A stretch of DNA of 64,000 nt. It comes from Flavobacteria bacterium BAL38 (GTDB taxonomy: Bacteria; Bacteroidota; Bacteroidia; Flavobacteriales; Flavobacteriaceae). This document shows positions 1 to 7,572 of this stretch, piece after piece. The notes beneath the pieces were generated by a model. It saw only the letters and a list, made by a program, of their open reading frames with translations, did no database searches and was not told where the DNA came from. Within the stretch, counting starts at the first letter, position 1. Every line of letters begins with the position of its first letter. The stretch is taken from contig AAXX01000001.1 in the NCBI GenBank assembly GCA_000169355.1, positions 1,116,001 to 1,180,000 of the forward strand, written 5' to 3'. A program made the position numbers and the translations under genes.

Positions 1-16
1 ATAAAAAAATATAATT

Positions 17-406
17 ATGATACAAGTAGCGCCACTTTTAATTTTAGCTTTATTAGCTATAACTTTTCTACAATCTGGATATGATAAAATTAAAGATTGG
101 AAAGGAAATGTAGCCTGGTTAACCGGACATTTTGAGAACAGTATTTTAGCAAAACAAGTTCCGTTAGCTTTAGGAATTATTCTTTTGTTAGAAATTGTAG
201 CAGGTGTTTTATGTGTTTCTGGAATTATTCAGCATGTAATTCAAGATGTAGTAATTAGAGGATTAGGGTTTTATGGAGCCATTTTATCTTGTATTACTTT
301 GTTAATGTTACTTTTTGGCCAACGTTTGGCTAAAGATTATGATGGTGCAAGAACCATTGTAATTTACTTCATTCCTGCAGTTTTAGCGGTTTTTTGGTTG
401 AGCTAG
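17..406 (+). CDS. DoxX-family membrane protein
   Basis: Small inner-membrane protein of 129 residues with four hydrophobic segments (roughly residues 3-20, 48-70, 80-100 and 108-128), the usual size and layout of the DoxX/DoxD-like family. The first helix is followed by a short QSGYDKIKDW stretch, which resembles the conserved SGxxKL region of DoxX proteins. The exact function of the family is unsettled; members are linked to redox or quinone chemistry. The next gene follows after about 30 bp on the same strand, so the two may be cotranscribed. The promoter lies before the window or in its first bases. The family assignment is by pattern only. Confidence 0.75.
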   Translation: MIQVAPLLILALLAITFLQSGYDKIKDWKGNVAWLTGHFENSILAKQVPLALGIILLLEIVAGVLCVSGIIQHVIQDVVIRGLGFYGAILSCITLLMLLFGQRLAKDYDGARTIVIYFIPAVLAVFWLS

Positions 407-435
407 TTTTTTATTATTTAACCTAAAACATTAGC

Positions 436-813
436 ATGAAAAAGCTTTTAAAAAAACCATATTTATTAGTTTTCGCTTTTTGGTGTGTTGTTTTTGCCTC
501 CATATTTTTTTTACGTGGTAGAATTTCTGGTGATAAATTTGAACCACAAAAGTGGAAAACAGCTAAAATGAATTCAGATGAAAATTGGTCTTTACGATGG
601 GACATGATGAATAGTTTAAGAAATGATTATCAACTAATTGGCATGTCAAAAAACGAAATAGTTGATTTACTTGGAGAACCTAACAATAAAACTGAAACTT
701 TTGCTCAATATAGGTATTCTTTAGGTTATGCACATTTTGGAATTGATACAGGGACTTTAATTATAGAATTTGAAAAAGATTCTGTTAAAAATTACATCGT
801 TATTAGAGGATAA
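436..813 (+). CDS. Small membrane-anchored protein with a BamE/SmpA-like fold
   Basis: 125 residues: one N-terminal membrane segment (about residues 8-26) with no lipobox, then a soluble domain. The part reading GMSKNEIVDLLGEPN, followed by a beta-rich tail ending in a strand with repeated aromatic and acidic residues, fits the helix-then-sheet pattern of BamE/SmpA-like domains, where the 'GMxxxEVxxxLGxP' motif is typical. It is probably held on the periplasmic side of the inner membrane. Function is not known. It closes the short plus-strand pair begun by the DoxX-like gene, and a dispersed palindrome follows directly after its stop codon. Confidence 0.55.
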   Translation: MKKLLKKPYLLVFAFWCVVFASIFFLRGRISGDKFEPQKWKTAKMNSDENWSLRWDMMNSLRNDYQLIGMSKNEIVDLLGEPNNKTETFAQYRYSLGYAHFGIDTGTLIIEFEKDSVKNYIVIRG

Positions 814-932
814 ACTTTGCTGTGATGCTTGACAGCATGACAAACTACACGTGAAATAAATCAAGTTTAAACTTTACGTTAAAACTAAACGCAAAAACAT
901 CAACACAACGTTTGTCATGCTGTAAAGCATCT
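812..932. repeat. Two dispersed palindromic repeats left of the GIY-YIG gene
   Basis: Two copies of a short palindromic element. The first, at 819-845, has the core GATGCTTGACAGCATGACA. The second, at 911-932, is in the opposite orientation (TTTGTCATGCTGTAAAGCAT). Each has a small stem (ATGCT/AGCAT) followed by the tail TGACAAA. Matching copies lie on the other side of the GIY-YIG gene. The stretch from 812 (AACTTTGCTG...) recurs at 1346 with two differences over about 33 bases. Confidence 0.8.
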
Positions 933-943
933 CTTTTTGTTTC

Positions 944-1255
944 TTATGAAAACCGATTATTCAAAAATTCTATTTTGGGATTGAATTCTTTTATTAACTC
1001 CAATTTTAAATCTCTTCTCAAAAGTTTAATTTCTTTTTCTCTGGCAATTGCTTGTTGAATCCAACTGAATTTTTCATAATAAATTAAAAACACAACATTA
1101 TATTTTGAAGTAAAACTATTGGGGTTTAATTTTTCGTTGTGCTCTTCTAATCTTCTTCTTAAATTGTTTGTTACGCCTGTGTAAAGAACTGTTTTGGCTT
1201 TGTTTGTTAGAATGTAAACATAAAAGTTGTAGATTCCTTCTGTAAATTCAATCAT
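944..1255 (-). CDS. Small GIY-YIG family nuclease
   Basis: 103-residue single-domain protein of the GIY-YIG superfamily (UvrC-N/YhbQ-like). The N-terminal strand pair FYVYILTNK ... LYTGVTNNLRRRLEEHN carries the two signature tripeptides in their usual variant form (VYI and YTG), with the conserved Arg in NNLRRR and a following glutamate-rich helix (AIAREKEIK) that supplies the metal-binding Glu. Such proteins cut DNA in a metal-dependent way; the cellular role of stand-alone copies is not known. It stands alone, pointing left, and each flank of about 130 bp carries two palindromic repeats, an arrangement that suggests a mobile unit. Family call is solid, function uncertain. Confidence 0.88.
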   Translation of the reverse strand: MIEFTEGIYNFYVYILTNKAKTVLYTGVTNNLRRRLEEHNEKLNPNSFTSKYNVVFLIYYEKFSWIQQAIAREKEIKLLRRDLKLELIKEFNPKIEFLNNRFS

Positions 1256-1299
1256 GATTTTGGCTTGTAAAGTGTTTTGTGTAATGAAATGCTATGTGT

Positions 1300-1378
1300 G
1301 AGACGCTTGACAGCGTGACAAACTGGACTTGAAAGTAAAGGGTTTAACTTTGCTGGGATGCTTTACAGCATGACAAAA
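1300..1378. repeat. Two dispersed palindromic repeats right of the GIY-YIG gene
   Basis: Copies at 1300-1323 (GACGCTTGACAGCGTGACA) and 1346-1378 (core GATGCTTTACAGCATGACA). In the first copy both arms of the stem have changed together (ACGCT/AGCGT in place of ATGCT/AGCAT), so the hairpin is kept. That compensatory change argues that the secondary structure matters. The sequence after the first copy (AAACTGGACTTGAAAG) also resembles the sequence after the copy at 819. Confidence 0.8.
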
Positions 1379-1385
1379 TAAAAAA

Positions 1386-3671
1386 TTAACTCAAACTCGC
1401 TTTGTACAAACGTAACTCATCCCAAGAGAATTTATCGCCATGAATTTCTTTTAATTCGCCTAAACTTTCGCCTTTAAATTCTTTAAAAGCAGCTTTTAAA
1501 TCGGAAATTTTGTCTTCAGGTAAAATGTCGGAAAGTTGCACAATTTCCATTTGAATTAACTTAGTAAAATGGTTGTAAATGGTTTGTGGTGTTAGTTTTC
1601 GCTGTTTTGCAATTTCGTAAATAGATACATTTTGTTTCCACAATTCTAAAGTTTCTTCGATTGTAGATTTTTTAGGTTCTTTCGTTTTTTTCTTTTTCGA
1701 ATCGGTGTAATAGGAAACGTCTTCGTCGTCCTCAACCAGAGCAGCATGCGAAGTTCTAAAGCGTTCAGCAACAACTACTAACTTATTAATTTTGTAAGTG
1801 CTACTATCTTCTGAAATTAAATTTGCTTTCGAAATTTCTTTTCCTTCAACAATAGTATTTGTAAGTAGTTGCGCTTTTTTAAGCTTCATAATCGCTTTTA
1901 TTTGAAGTTCTTCTAAAACCATCAAATCATCATAAAAAGCTTTCACTTTTTTGATACGTTTTACTTCTTCAATTTTCAACAATAATTCTTCTGCAACGGT
2001 ATCTAATATTTTAAAAAAATACTGATAAGCCGCATCACATCGTTCTTTAACAAAATTAACATCTAAATTTTCATCGGAAAAAATCTTATGCAATTGCGAC
2101 ATAAATTTGCTAGAAGGGTCTAAAATGGCTGCTATTTTTGCTTCCTGGTTTTTTGCCCAATCATTATGCTTTGTTTTTGGCGATTTCGGTCCCGAAGTTT
2201 CGGGATTCGAATTATAACTAAACAAATGATTGCGCCATTCTTGACCTAATTCTTTGAAATCAAATGAATTAAGAAGAGAATTTAACCAAAAAGCTTGTGT
2301 TTCTTTTGCTAATGCATGTTGTAGTATTTCTTCGGAAGCTTTGTTTTCTGAATAATTAAGCACTTCTTCATCACTCGAAATACCATTCATTCGCAACGGA
2401 GAAAGCAAAATAAGCCCTTTTAACGAACGTAAACGCGATAAAGCCACATACGCTTGTCCGGGTGCAAAAACTTGCGATACATCAAGCGCTGCTTTGTCAA
2501 ATGTTAAGCCTTGACTTTTATGAACCGTAATAGCCCAAGCTAACTTAATAGGGTAGTGGACAAACGTTCCTACAACTTCTTCTTCAATTTCTTTAGTGTT
2601 TTCGTTGACTTTATATCGAATATTTTGCCATTCGTAACGTTCCACTTCAATGGTTTTATTTTCTTCTGGAAAATGAACAAAAATCTCTTTTTCGGTTAAC
2701 GACTTTATCACGCCCATTTTTCCATTGTAGAATTGCTTGTCAAAATTTAAATCGTTTTTAATAAACATGACTTGCGCACCGACTTTTAACTGTAATTTTT
2801 CTTCTAAAGGATAAATTTTTTCAGGAAAATCAGCGGTGATTTCTGGTAAATAGGTGAATTGTTTTCCTTCTAAATCTTGTAAAGACTTTGCGTTAATGGC
2901 ATCGGCTTTAGAATTATGTGTTGTTAACGTTATATATCCTTTATTTTTCTTCAGATCAAAATTGGGTTGTACGAATTGATTTAAAAGTTTCACATCTTCT
3001 GAAGTAATTTTATTATGTCGTAAATTGTTCAAAACATCAATAAATTCGGCATCTGTTTGACGAAAAATTTTATCTAATTCAATATATAAAGGCGGATATT
3101 GTTGAATGATGTGCGAATGAAAAAAGAACATTCCGCGATAATAATGCTTCAGCATTTCCCATTCTTCATTTTTAACCACTGGCGGCAATTGTAGTAAATC
3201 TCCTATAAAAAGAACTTGAACACCTCCAAATGGCCGTTCGTTTCGTCTTACTTTTCGCATCATAAAATCCATCGCATCTAGCACATCGGCACGAAGCATG
3301 GAAACTTCATCAATTACCAATAATTCCATGTTTCGAATTACGGCACGTTTCACGTTATTCATCTTAAAATGTCGACCTAGCGAATCGCGATTTTCGAATT
3401 TTACGGTATCTGAAAAGTGTGGAAGTTGCTTATTATTAGGAATAAAAGCGGCAAAAGGCAATTGAAACATGGAGTGGATAGTAACTCCATTTGCGTTTAA
3501 TGCGGCAATTCCAGTGGGCGCAACAACAACCGTGTTTTTATGTGTTGTAGCGATAATTTCCTTTAAAAGTGTGGTTTTTCCGGTTCCTGCTTTACCGGTA
3601 AGAAATACGGATTTATTCGTTTGATTGATAAATCGGAGTGTGTAAATAGCTGCGGCTGATAATGATTCCAT
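1386..3671 (-). CDS. PIF1-like helicase with C-terminal helix-turn-helix
   Basis: 761-residue superfamily 1B DNA helicase. Walker A is GKAGTGKT at residues 26-33; the Walker B region reads LLVIDEVSML near 115-124; motif III is FIGDLLQLPPV near 155; and motif VI-like TVHKSQGLTFDKAALDV lies near 385, giving a RecD/PIF1-type core in the first 430 residues. The C-terminus (about 680-760) holds a helix-turn-helix region (IYEIAKQRKLTPQTIYNH) like those on HRDC/HTH_40-tailed Bacteroidota helicases. It probably unwinds DNA in repair or replication. One palindromic repeat sits in frame near residue 490 (NPETSGPKS). A TAnnTTTG promoter lies about 25 bp upstream. Confidence 0.88.
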   Translation of the reverse strand: MESLSAAAIYTLRFINQTNKSVFLTGKAGTGKTTLLKEIIATTHKNTVVVAPTGIAALNANGVTIHSMFQLPFAAFIPNNKQLPHFSDTVKFENRDSLGRHFKMNNVKRAVIRNMELLVIDEVSMLRADVLDAMDFMMRKVRRNERPFGGVQVLFIGDLLQLPPVVKNEEWEMLKHYYRGMFFFHSHIIQQYPPLYIELDKIFRQTDAEFIDVLNNLRHNKITSEDVKLLNQFVQPNFDLKKNKGYITLTTHNSKADAINAKSLQDLEGKQFTYLPEITADFPEKIYPLEEKLQLKVGAQVMFIKNDLNFDKQFYNGKMGVIKSLTEKEIFVHFPEENKTIEVERYEWQNIRYKVNENTKEIEEEVVGTFVHYPIKLAWAITVHKSQGLTFDKAALDVSQVFAPGQAYVALSRLRSLKGLILLSPLRMNGISSDEEVLNYSENKASEEILQHALAKETQAFWLNSLLNSFDFKELGQEWRNHLFSYNSNPETSGPKSPKTKHNDWAKNQEAKIAAILDPSSKFMSQLHKIFSDENLDVNFVKERCDAAYQYFFKILDTVAEELLLKIEEVKRIKKVKAFYDDLMVLEELQIKAIMKLKKAQLLTNTIVEGKEISKANLISEDSSTYKINKLVVVAERFRTSHAALVEDDEDVSYYTDSKKKKTKEPKKSTIEETLELWKQNVSIYEIAKQRKLTPQTIYNHFTKLIQMEIVQLSDILPEDKISDLKAAFKEFKGESLGELKEIHGDKFSWDELRLYKASLS
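2190..2205. repeat. Palindromic element inside the helicase gene
   Basis: The sequence TCCCGAAGTTTCGGGA is the reverse complement of TCCCGAAACTTCGGGA, which recurs exactly at 15117-15132 (intergenic) and 33016-33031 (inside the GH3 gene). Here it is read as part of NPETSG in the linker between the helicase core and the C-terminal helices. Confidence 0.85.
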
Positions 3672-3692
3672 TGGGCGTATAAATTTGAACTA

Positions 3693-3700
3693 CAAATATA
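3693..3700 (-). promoter_or_regulatory. -7 promoter element of the helicase gene
   Basis: On the minus strand this reads TATATTTG, a perfect match to the Bacteroidota TAnnTTTG -7 element, about 22 bp before the ATG at 3671. No clear TTG -33 element is seen at the expected distance. Confidence 0.55.
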
Positions 3701-3723
3701 TAGAAAGAATTAGAAATAAAAAA

Positions 3724-3749
3724 AAGAGGCTCTTAAAAATAGAACCTCT
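3724..3749 (-). terminator. Rho-independent terminator after the Skp/OmpH-like gene
   Basis: A hairpin with arms AGAGG.TC and TAGAaCCTCT, followed on the minus strand by a run of T (the A-run at 3714-3724). It separates the Skp/OmpH-like gene from the helicase gene. Confidence 0.7.
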
Positions 3750-3842
3750 TATCAACTGAAACATGTTCAGTTTATATTTTTTATAGATTCTGAAATCGAA
3801 GATTCAATGAAGTTAAACGAGTTCAGAATTAGAATAAAATAG

Positions 3843-4418
3843 TTATTTTTTCTCTTCTTCTTTAGTGGCTACTTTATCATCTTTTTTTGTAGCTTTATAT
3901 GTTTCGTTCAATTCTTTTAAAACTTCTTTAGTAATATCGTAATTGTCTTTAGCATACAAAATGGTAGCAGCATCACCTGTTCCATACACATAATCATAGC
4001 CTTTTTTCTTTCCGTAATCTTTGATGAACTTTTTAACTTCACTAATTAAAGTATCTTTTAAAACAGCCCCTTCTTGTTGTAATTGTTGAATTAAAGCATT
4101 TTGCTCCATTCCTAATTCTTGCTCACGTTGTTGTAATTCAGCTCCTTTTTGTTGTGCCCATTGCGGTCCTTTTACACGAGCGCTTTGTTGAAAATTTTGT
4201 GCTTCATTTTGAAAAGCACGAACTTTTGCTTCTAATGGACGACCTAATTCTTCTGATTTTACTTTAAACTTGTCGTCTTCATCTTTGAATTTTTCGTATT
4301 TATCAATTATCTCAGCTGTGTTGATATATGCGGTTTTAAATTCTTTTGAATCTGTCTCTGTTTTGTTACAAGCTAAAATGCTTAATGCAACTCCTAAAAT
4401 CAATACTATTTTTTTCAT
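3843..4418 (-). CDS. Skp/OmpH-family periplasmic chaperone, lipoprotein form
   Basis: Skp/OmpH-like protein of 191 residues. The N-terminus MKKIVLILGVALSILACNK is a lipoprotein signal peptide with lipobox ILAC (Cys 17). The body is a long charged and glutamine-rich coiled coil (about residues 40-115, e.g. QQREQELGMEQNALIQQLQQE) framed by the family's beta elements (AYINTAEIIDKYEKFK and YDYVYGTGDAATILYAKDNYDITKEVLKELN). Skp proteins hold unfolded outer-membrane proteins in the periplasm; the lipid anchor would tether this one. A longer frame reaches 4478, but its first 20 residues overlap the promoter, so the ATG at 4418 is the start. The tail is Lys/Glu-rich. Confidence 0.85.
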   Translation of the reverse strand: MKKIVLILGVALSILACNKTETDSKEFKTAYINTAEIIDKYEKFKDEDDKFKVKSEELGRPLEAKVRAFQNEAQNFQQSARVKGPQWAQQKGAELQQREQELGMEQNALIQQLQQEGAVLKDTLISEVKKFIKDYGKKKGYDYVYGTGDAATILYAKDNYDITKEVLKELNETYKATKKDDKVATKEEEKK

Positions 4419-4448
4419 TGTTGTATATTGGTAATTAATAATTTTTCG

Positions 4449-4478
4449 TAAAAGTAATAATAAGTTGTAAAGTAGCAA
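4449..4478 (-). promoter_or_regulatory. Promoter of the Skp/OmpH-like gene
   Basis: On the minus strand: TTG (4476-4478), a 19-bp spacer, then TACTTTTA (4449-4456), one base off the TAnnTTTG -7 consensus. It lies about 30 bp before the ATG at 4418 and argues against the upstream start at 4478. Confidence 0.55.
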
Positions 4479-4659
4479 ATTTGTTCCTTTTTTATTTATT
4501 TAAAAACTATAAGAAATTCTTATAGAAAACATATTTCTTGATAAGCTATTGCTATAAAAAACAACTTCTATAAATTGTTTTAGATAAATCTTTTAAAAAA
4601 AGACAACAAAACATATCAAAATGAATAAAAAAACGCTTAAAATCGCTTTAAAATGATTT

Positions 4660-5508
4660 TTACTTGTTTTTTAGCACATAAATATGAGATGAATATTCTT
4701 TTTTGAACAATCCTGATAAATTGGATATAAAACCAATAAAAAATCCGGAGATAAAATTCATTTTTCCTGTTTTGTATTTTTCAGATAAAAGCGAGACATA
4801 AAAACTATCAAACCACATGGGTTTAACATCTTCTAAATTCATGTTTTGATTATCGAATAATTTTTCGATGGCGGTTTTTGAAAAATGCCATAAATGTCTT
4901 GGCACATCATATGCTGCCCAGAACGCTCCATAATGATTTGCATCGTAAGATTTGAAATTAGGAACTGCAATAATAATGGTTCCTGAAGGTTTTAATAATC
5001 GTTTTAATTCGGCAACTTGATGTTCAACATCTGGAACGTGTTCTAAAACATGCCACATGGTAATCACATCAAATGAATTACTTTCTAACTTTTCAATCGT
5101 GTCGCCAAATTTAATTCCTTTTCCAACAGCAATTCCTTTTGCTTTATCGTTTGGTTCTATTCCTAAGATTTCCCAATTTTGATTTTTACATTCTAAAAGA
5201 AAATCTCCCGTTCCGGCACCAATATCTAAAATTCTTCCTTTTAAAGGTTGATACGAATTTATCAGACTTACTTTATCTCGAATTGCTTTTCTTTTGATGA
5301 AATGATACATTTTTTCAAAAGCAGTTCTTTTTCCATCGGTATGGGAAATATAATCATCAAACTCGTAATACGAACCTAACTTATCTAAAGTTGGTTGCGG
5401 ATGTGTTTTTAAGATTTGATATTCTTCATTTAACAACAATGAAAAAGATTCTCCAGAAACTGAAAAATCTTTAACAGTAATAAAACTTTTATCTTCTAAA
5501 AAATTCAT
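4660..5508 (-). CDS. Class I SAM-dependent methyltransferase
   Basis: 282-residue methyltransferase of the Methyltransf_11/23 type. Motif I ILDIGAGTGDFLLE (about residues 95-108) binds S-adenosylmethionine; the acidic end of strand 2 is LGIEPN; motif IV is FDVITMWHVLEHVPD; and post-motif LLKPSGTIIIAVPN follows. The PRHLWHFS stretch (about residue 203) is common in Bacteroidota relatives thought to methylate small molecules or lipids. The substrate cannot be read from the sequence. It lies downstream of mnmG on the same strand, separated by 136 bp that hold a parS site and simple repeats. Confidence 0.85.
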   Translation of the reverse strand: MNFLEDKSFITVKDFSVSGESFSLLLNEEYQILKTHPQPTLDKLGSYYEFDDYISHTDGKRTAFEKMYHFIKRKAIRDKVSLINSYQPLKGRILDIGAGTGDFLLECKNQNWEILGIEPNDKAKGIAVGKGIKFGDTIEKLESNSFDVITMWHVLEHVPDVEHQVAELKRLLKPSGTIIIAVPNFKSYDANHYGAFWAAYDVPRHLWHFSKTAIEKLFDNQNMNLEDVKPMWFDSFYVSLLSEKYKTGKMNFISGFFIGFISNLSGLFKKEYSSHIYVLKNK

Positions 5509-5556
5509 TTATTTAATTTTTATGCGAAAGGCTTATTTTAATAGGGATGACAGCGT

Positions 5557-5572
5557 TGTTTCACGTGAAACA
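5557..5572. promoter_or_regulatory. parS centromere site 1
   Basis: TGTTTCACGTGAAACA, a perfect 16-bp palindrome identical to the general bacterial parS consensus bound by ParB/Spo0J. It lies between the methyltransferase gene and mnmG. Two more sites lie on the other side of mnmG. Confidence 0.88.
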
Positions 5573-5576
5573 TATT

Positions 5577-5644
5577 CAGTTGGCAGTCGCAGTGTTCAGT
5601 CGCAATTAAATAAAAAAATTGGAAACTGAGACCGAAAACTAAGA
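5577..5644. repeat. Low-complexity CAGTCGCAGT / GAAACTGAGACC intergenic repeat
   Basis: This stretch is built of short units such as GCAGTCGCAGTGTTCAGTCGC and GAAACTGAGACCGAAAACTA. A similar stretch lies at 22760-22860 between the LysE gene and the head-GIN gene. No coding content is seen. Confidence 0.6.
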
Positions 5645-7516
5645 CTATCTACCCATGTATATTAACAACACTGAAATATCACTTGGTGAAACTCCGCTAA
5701 TGCGAGATGCTTGCGCAATAGTTCTTGGTCGAATTTTATTTAATTTTTGTTTGGCTTCAATTGAAATGGATTGGATTTTATCGAAATTGAAATTATCTGG
5801 AATAACCATGTCTTCTAAACGAGTCAATTTATCCGCATTGTTTTTTTCCTTTTCAATATAACCAGAATACTTCACTTGAATTTCAGCTTGCTCAACTACT
5901 TCTTGATCTAAATCATGTTCTTCGATATAAGCCGCTACTTTTTTAAATTTTCTAAAATCTTCCAAATCCAATTGCGGACGAGAGAAAACTTTAAACATTT
6001 TATCGGGCTGACTCATTGGAGCAGAACCTTTAGCTTCTAATATTGGATTCGCTTCTTCAGGTTTTAAACTTGTTTCTCTAAAGAAATTTACCATTGCATC
6101 AGATTGAGAGAATTTTTGTTCCATTCGGATTAAACGTTCTTCTTTAGCTAAACCAATTTCAAACGCTTTAGGTGTTAATCTAAAATCGGCATTATCTTGA
6201 CGCAGTAATGTTCTGTATTCGGCACGCGAAGTAAACATACGATAGGGCTCTTCTGTACCTTTCGTAATTAAATCGTCAATTAAAACTCCAATATATGCTT
6301 CATCTCTTTTCAAGATAAAAGGTTCTCTGTTCTGAACTTTTAAAGCTGCATTTATTCCAGCCATTAAACCTTGAGATGCTGCTTCTTCGTAACCAGTTGT
6401 TCCATTAATTTGTCCTGCGAAATACAAACCTTCGACTAATTTAGTTTCTAAGGTGTGTTGCAATTGCGTAGGAGGGAAGTAATCGTATTCGATAGCATAA
6501 CCAGGTCTGAAAAATTTCACATTTTCGAAACCAGCAACTGAACGCAATGCTTTAAACTGAACATCTTCTGGCAACGAAGTCGAGAAACCATTAATATAAT
6601 ATTCACACGTTGTCCAACCTTCTGGTTCTACAAACAACTGATGTCTTTCTTTATCAGCAAAACGATTAATCTTATCTTCAATAGACGGACAGTATCTTGG
6701 ACCTAAACTTTTTATTCTTCCGTTGAACATTGGACTTCTATCAAAACCTTCTCTTAAGATATCATGTACCTCTAAAGAAGTATACGACATCCAACAAGAG
6801 CGTTGTGTTTTTAAAGGAGCTGTCAAGTTAGAATACGAGAATTTTTCAGGAACTTCATCTCCAGGTTGCTCAGACATTTTAGAAAAATCTAAAGAACGAC
6901 CATCAACTCTAGGAGGTGTTCCGGTTTTCATTCGACCTGATTCAAAACCTAATTTTACCAAATCTTCAGTAATTCCAAAAGAAGCACTTTCACCTGCGCG
7001 TCCACCACCAAATTGTTTGTCGCCAATATGAATTAGACCATTCAAGAAAGTACCGTTTGTCAATACAACAGATGTAGATTTAATTTCAACTCCGAGAGAA
7101 GTTTTAACACCCACAATCTTTCCGTTATCAGATAAAAGTCCGGCCACCATTTCTTGGTAGAAATCTAGATTCGGTGTATTTTCCAACATGGTTCTCCATT
7201 CGTCAGAAAAACGCATCCTGTCCGATTGAACTCTTGGCGACCACATTGCAGGCCCTTTTGATTTATTCAACATCTTGAATTGAATTGCGGTTTTGTCTGA
7301 AACAATTCCAGAATATCCACCCAAGGCATCAATCTCACGCACAATTTGACCTTTAGCAATTCCACCCATAGCAGGATTACAAGACATTTGCGCAATGTTT
7401 TGAAGATTCATTGTTACCAATAGAGTAGAACAACCCATATTAGCAGCAGCAGCAGCAGCTTCACAACCAGCATGCCCAGCACCAACAACAATTACATCGT
7501 ATTGATTTAAAAACAT
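5645..7516 (-). CDS. mnmG: tRNA uridine-5-carboxymethylaminomethyl modification enzyme MnmG (GidA)
   Basis: 623 residues, the full length for MnmG. With MnmE it installs the carboxymethylaminomethyl group at the wobble uridine of certain tRNAs, using FAD, NADH and methylene-tetrahydrofolate. The FAD dinucleotide fold starts at VIVVGAGHAGCEAA (GAGHAG at 12-17). Family signatures follow: SCNPAMGGIAKG (about 45-56), GTFLNGLIHIG, GRMKTGTPPR, CPSIEDKI and YEEAASQGLMAGINAAL. The helical C-terminal domain (KYSGYIEKE ... IRPRTIAQASRISGVSPSDISVLL) is complete. parS sites occur on both sides, and mnmG lies near the replication origin in many bacteria. Confidence 0.98.
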   Translation of the reverse strand: MFLNQYDVIVVGAGHAGCEAAAAAANMGCSTLLVTMNLQNIAQMSCNPAMGGIAKGQIVREIDALGGYSGIVSDKTAIQFKMLNKSKGPAMWSPRVQSDRMRFSDEWRTMLENTPNLDFYQEMVAGLLSDNGKIVGVKTSLGVEIKSTSVVLTNGTFLNGLIHIGDKQFGGGRAGESASFGITEDLVKLGFESGRMKTGTPPRVDGRSLDFSKMSEQPGDEVPEKFSYSNLTAPLKTQRSCWMSYTSLEVHDILREGFDRSPMFNGRIKSLGPRYCPSIEDKINRFADKERHQLFVEPEGWTTCEYYINGFSTSLPEDVQFKALRSVAGFENVKFFRPGYAIEYDYFPPTQLQHTLETKLVEGLYFAGQINGTTGYEEAASQGLMAGINAALKVQNREPFILKRDEAYIGVLIDDLITKGTEEPYRMFTSRAEYRTLLRQDNADFRLTPKAFEIGLAKEERLIRMEQKFSQSDAMVNFFRETSLKPEEANPILEAKGSAPMSQPDKMFKVFSRPQLDLEDFRKFKKVAAYIEEHDLDQEVVEQAEIQVKYSGYIEKEKNNADKLTRLEDMVIPDNFNFDKIQSISIEAKQKLNKIRPRTIAQASRISGVSPSDISVLLIYMGR

Positions 7517-7531
7517 CTTTTATAAATATTA

Positions 7532-7547
7532 TGTTCCACGTGAAACA
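7532..7547. promoter_or_regulatory. parS centromere site 2
   Basis: TGTTCCACGTGAAACA, the form first defined in Bacillus subtilis and one base off the perfect palindrome. It lies in the 56-bp gap between ybeY and mnmG, 45 bp from site 3. Confidence 0.88.
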
Positions 7548-7572
7548 TTTTAAAAAATTCTAGTTTATAAGC

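Noticed and set aside
843..858. Possible further parS site (CACGTGAAA core)
   Set aside because: Only 11 of 16 bases match; the left half of the palindrome is missing.
811..1380. CRISPR array formed by the repeated palindromes
   Set aside because: Copies differ in orientation and spacing, there are only four, and no cas genes are nearby.
4419..4478. Upstream extension of the Skp/OmpH-like gene
   Set aside because: The 20 added residues would precede a perfect lipoprotein signal and overlap a good promoter.
6723..7031. Plus-strand open frame inside mnmG (102 codons)
   Set aside because: Antisense shadow of a conserved gene; no promoter, ribosome site or recognisable domain.
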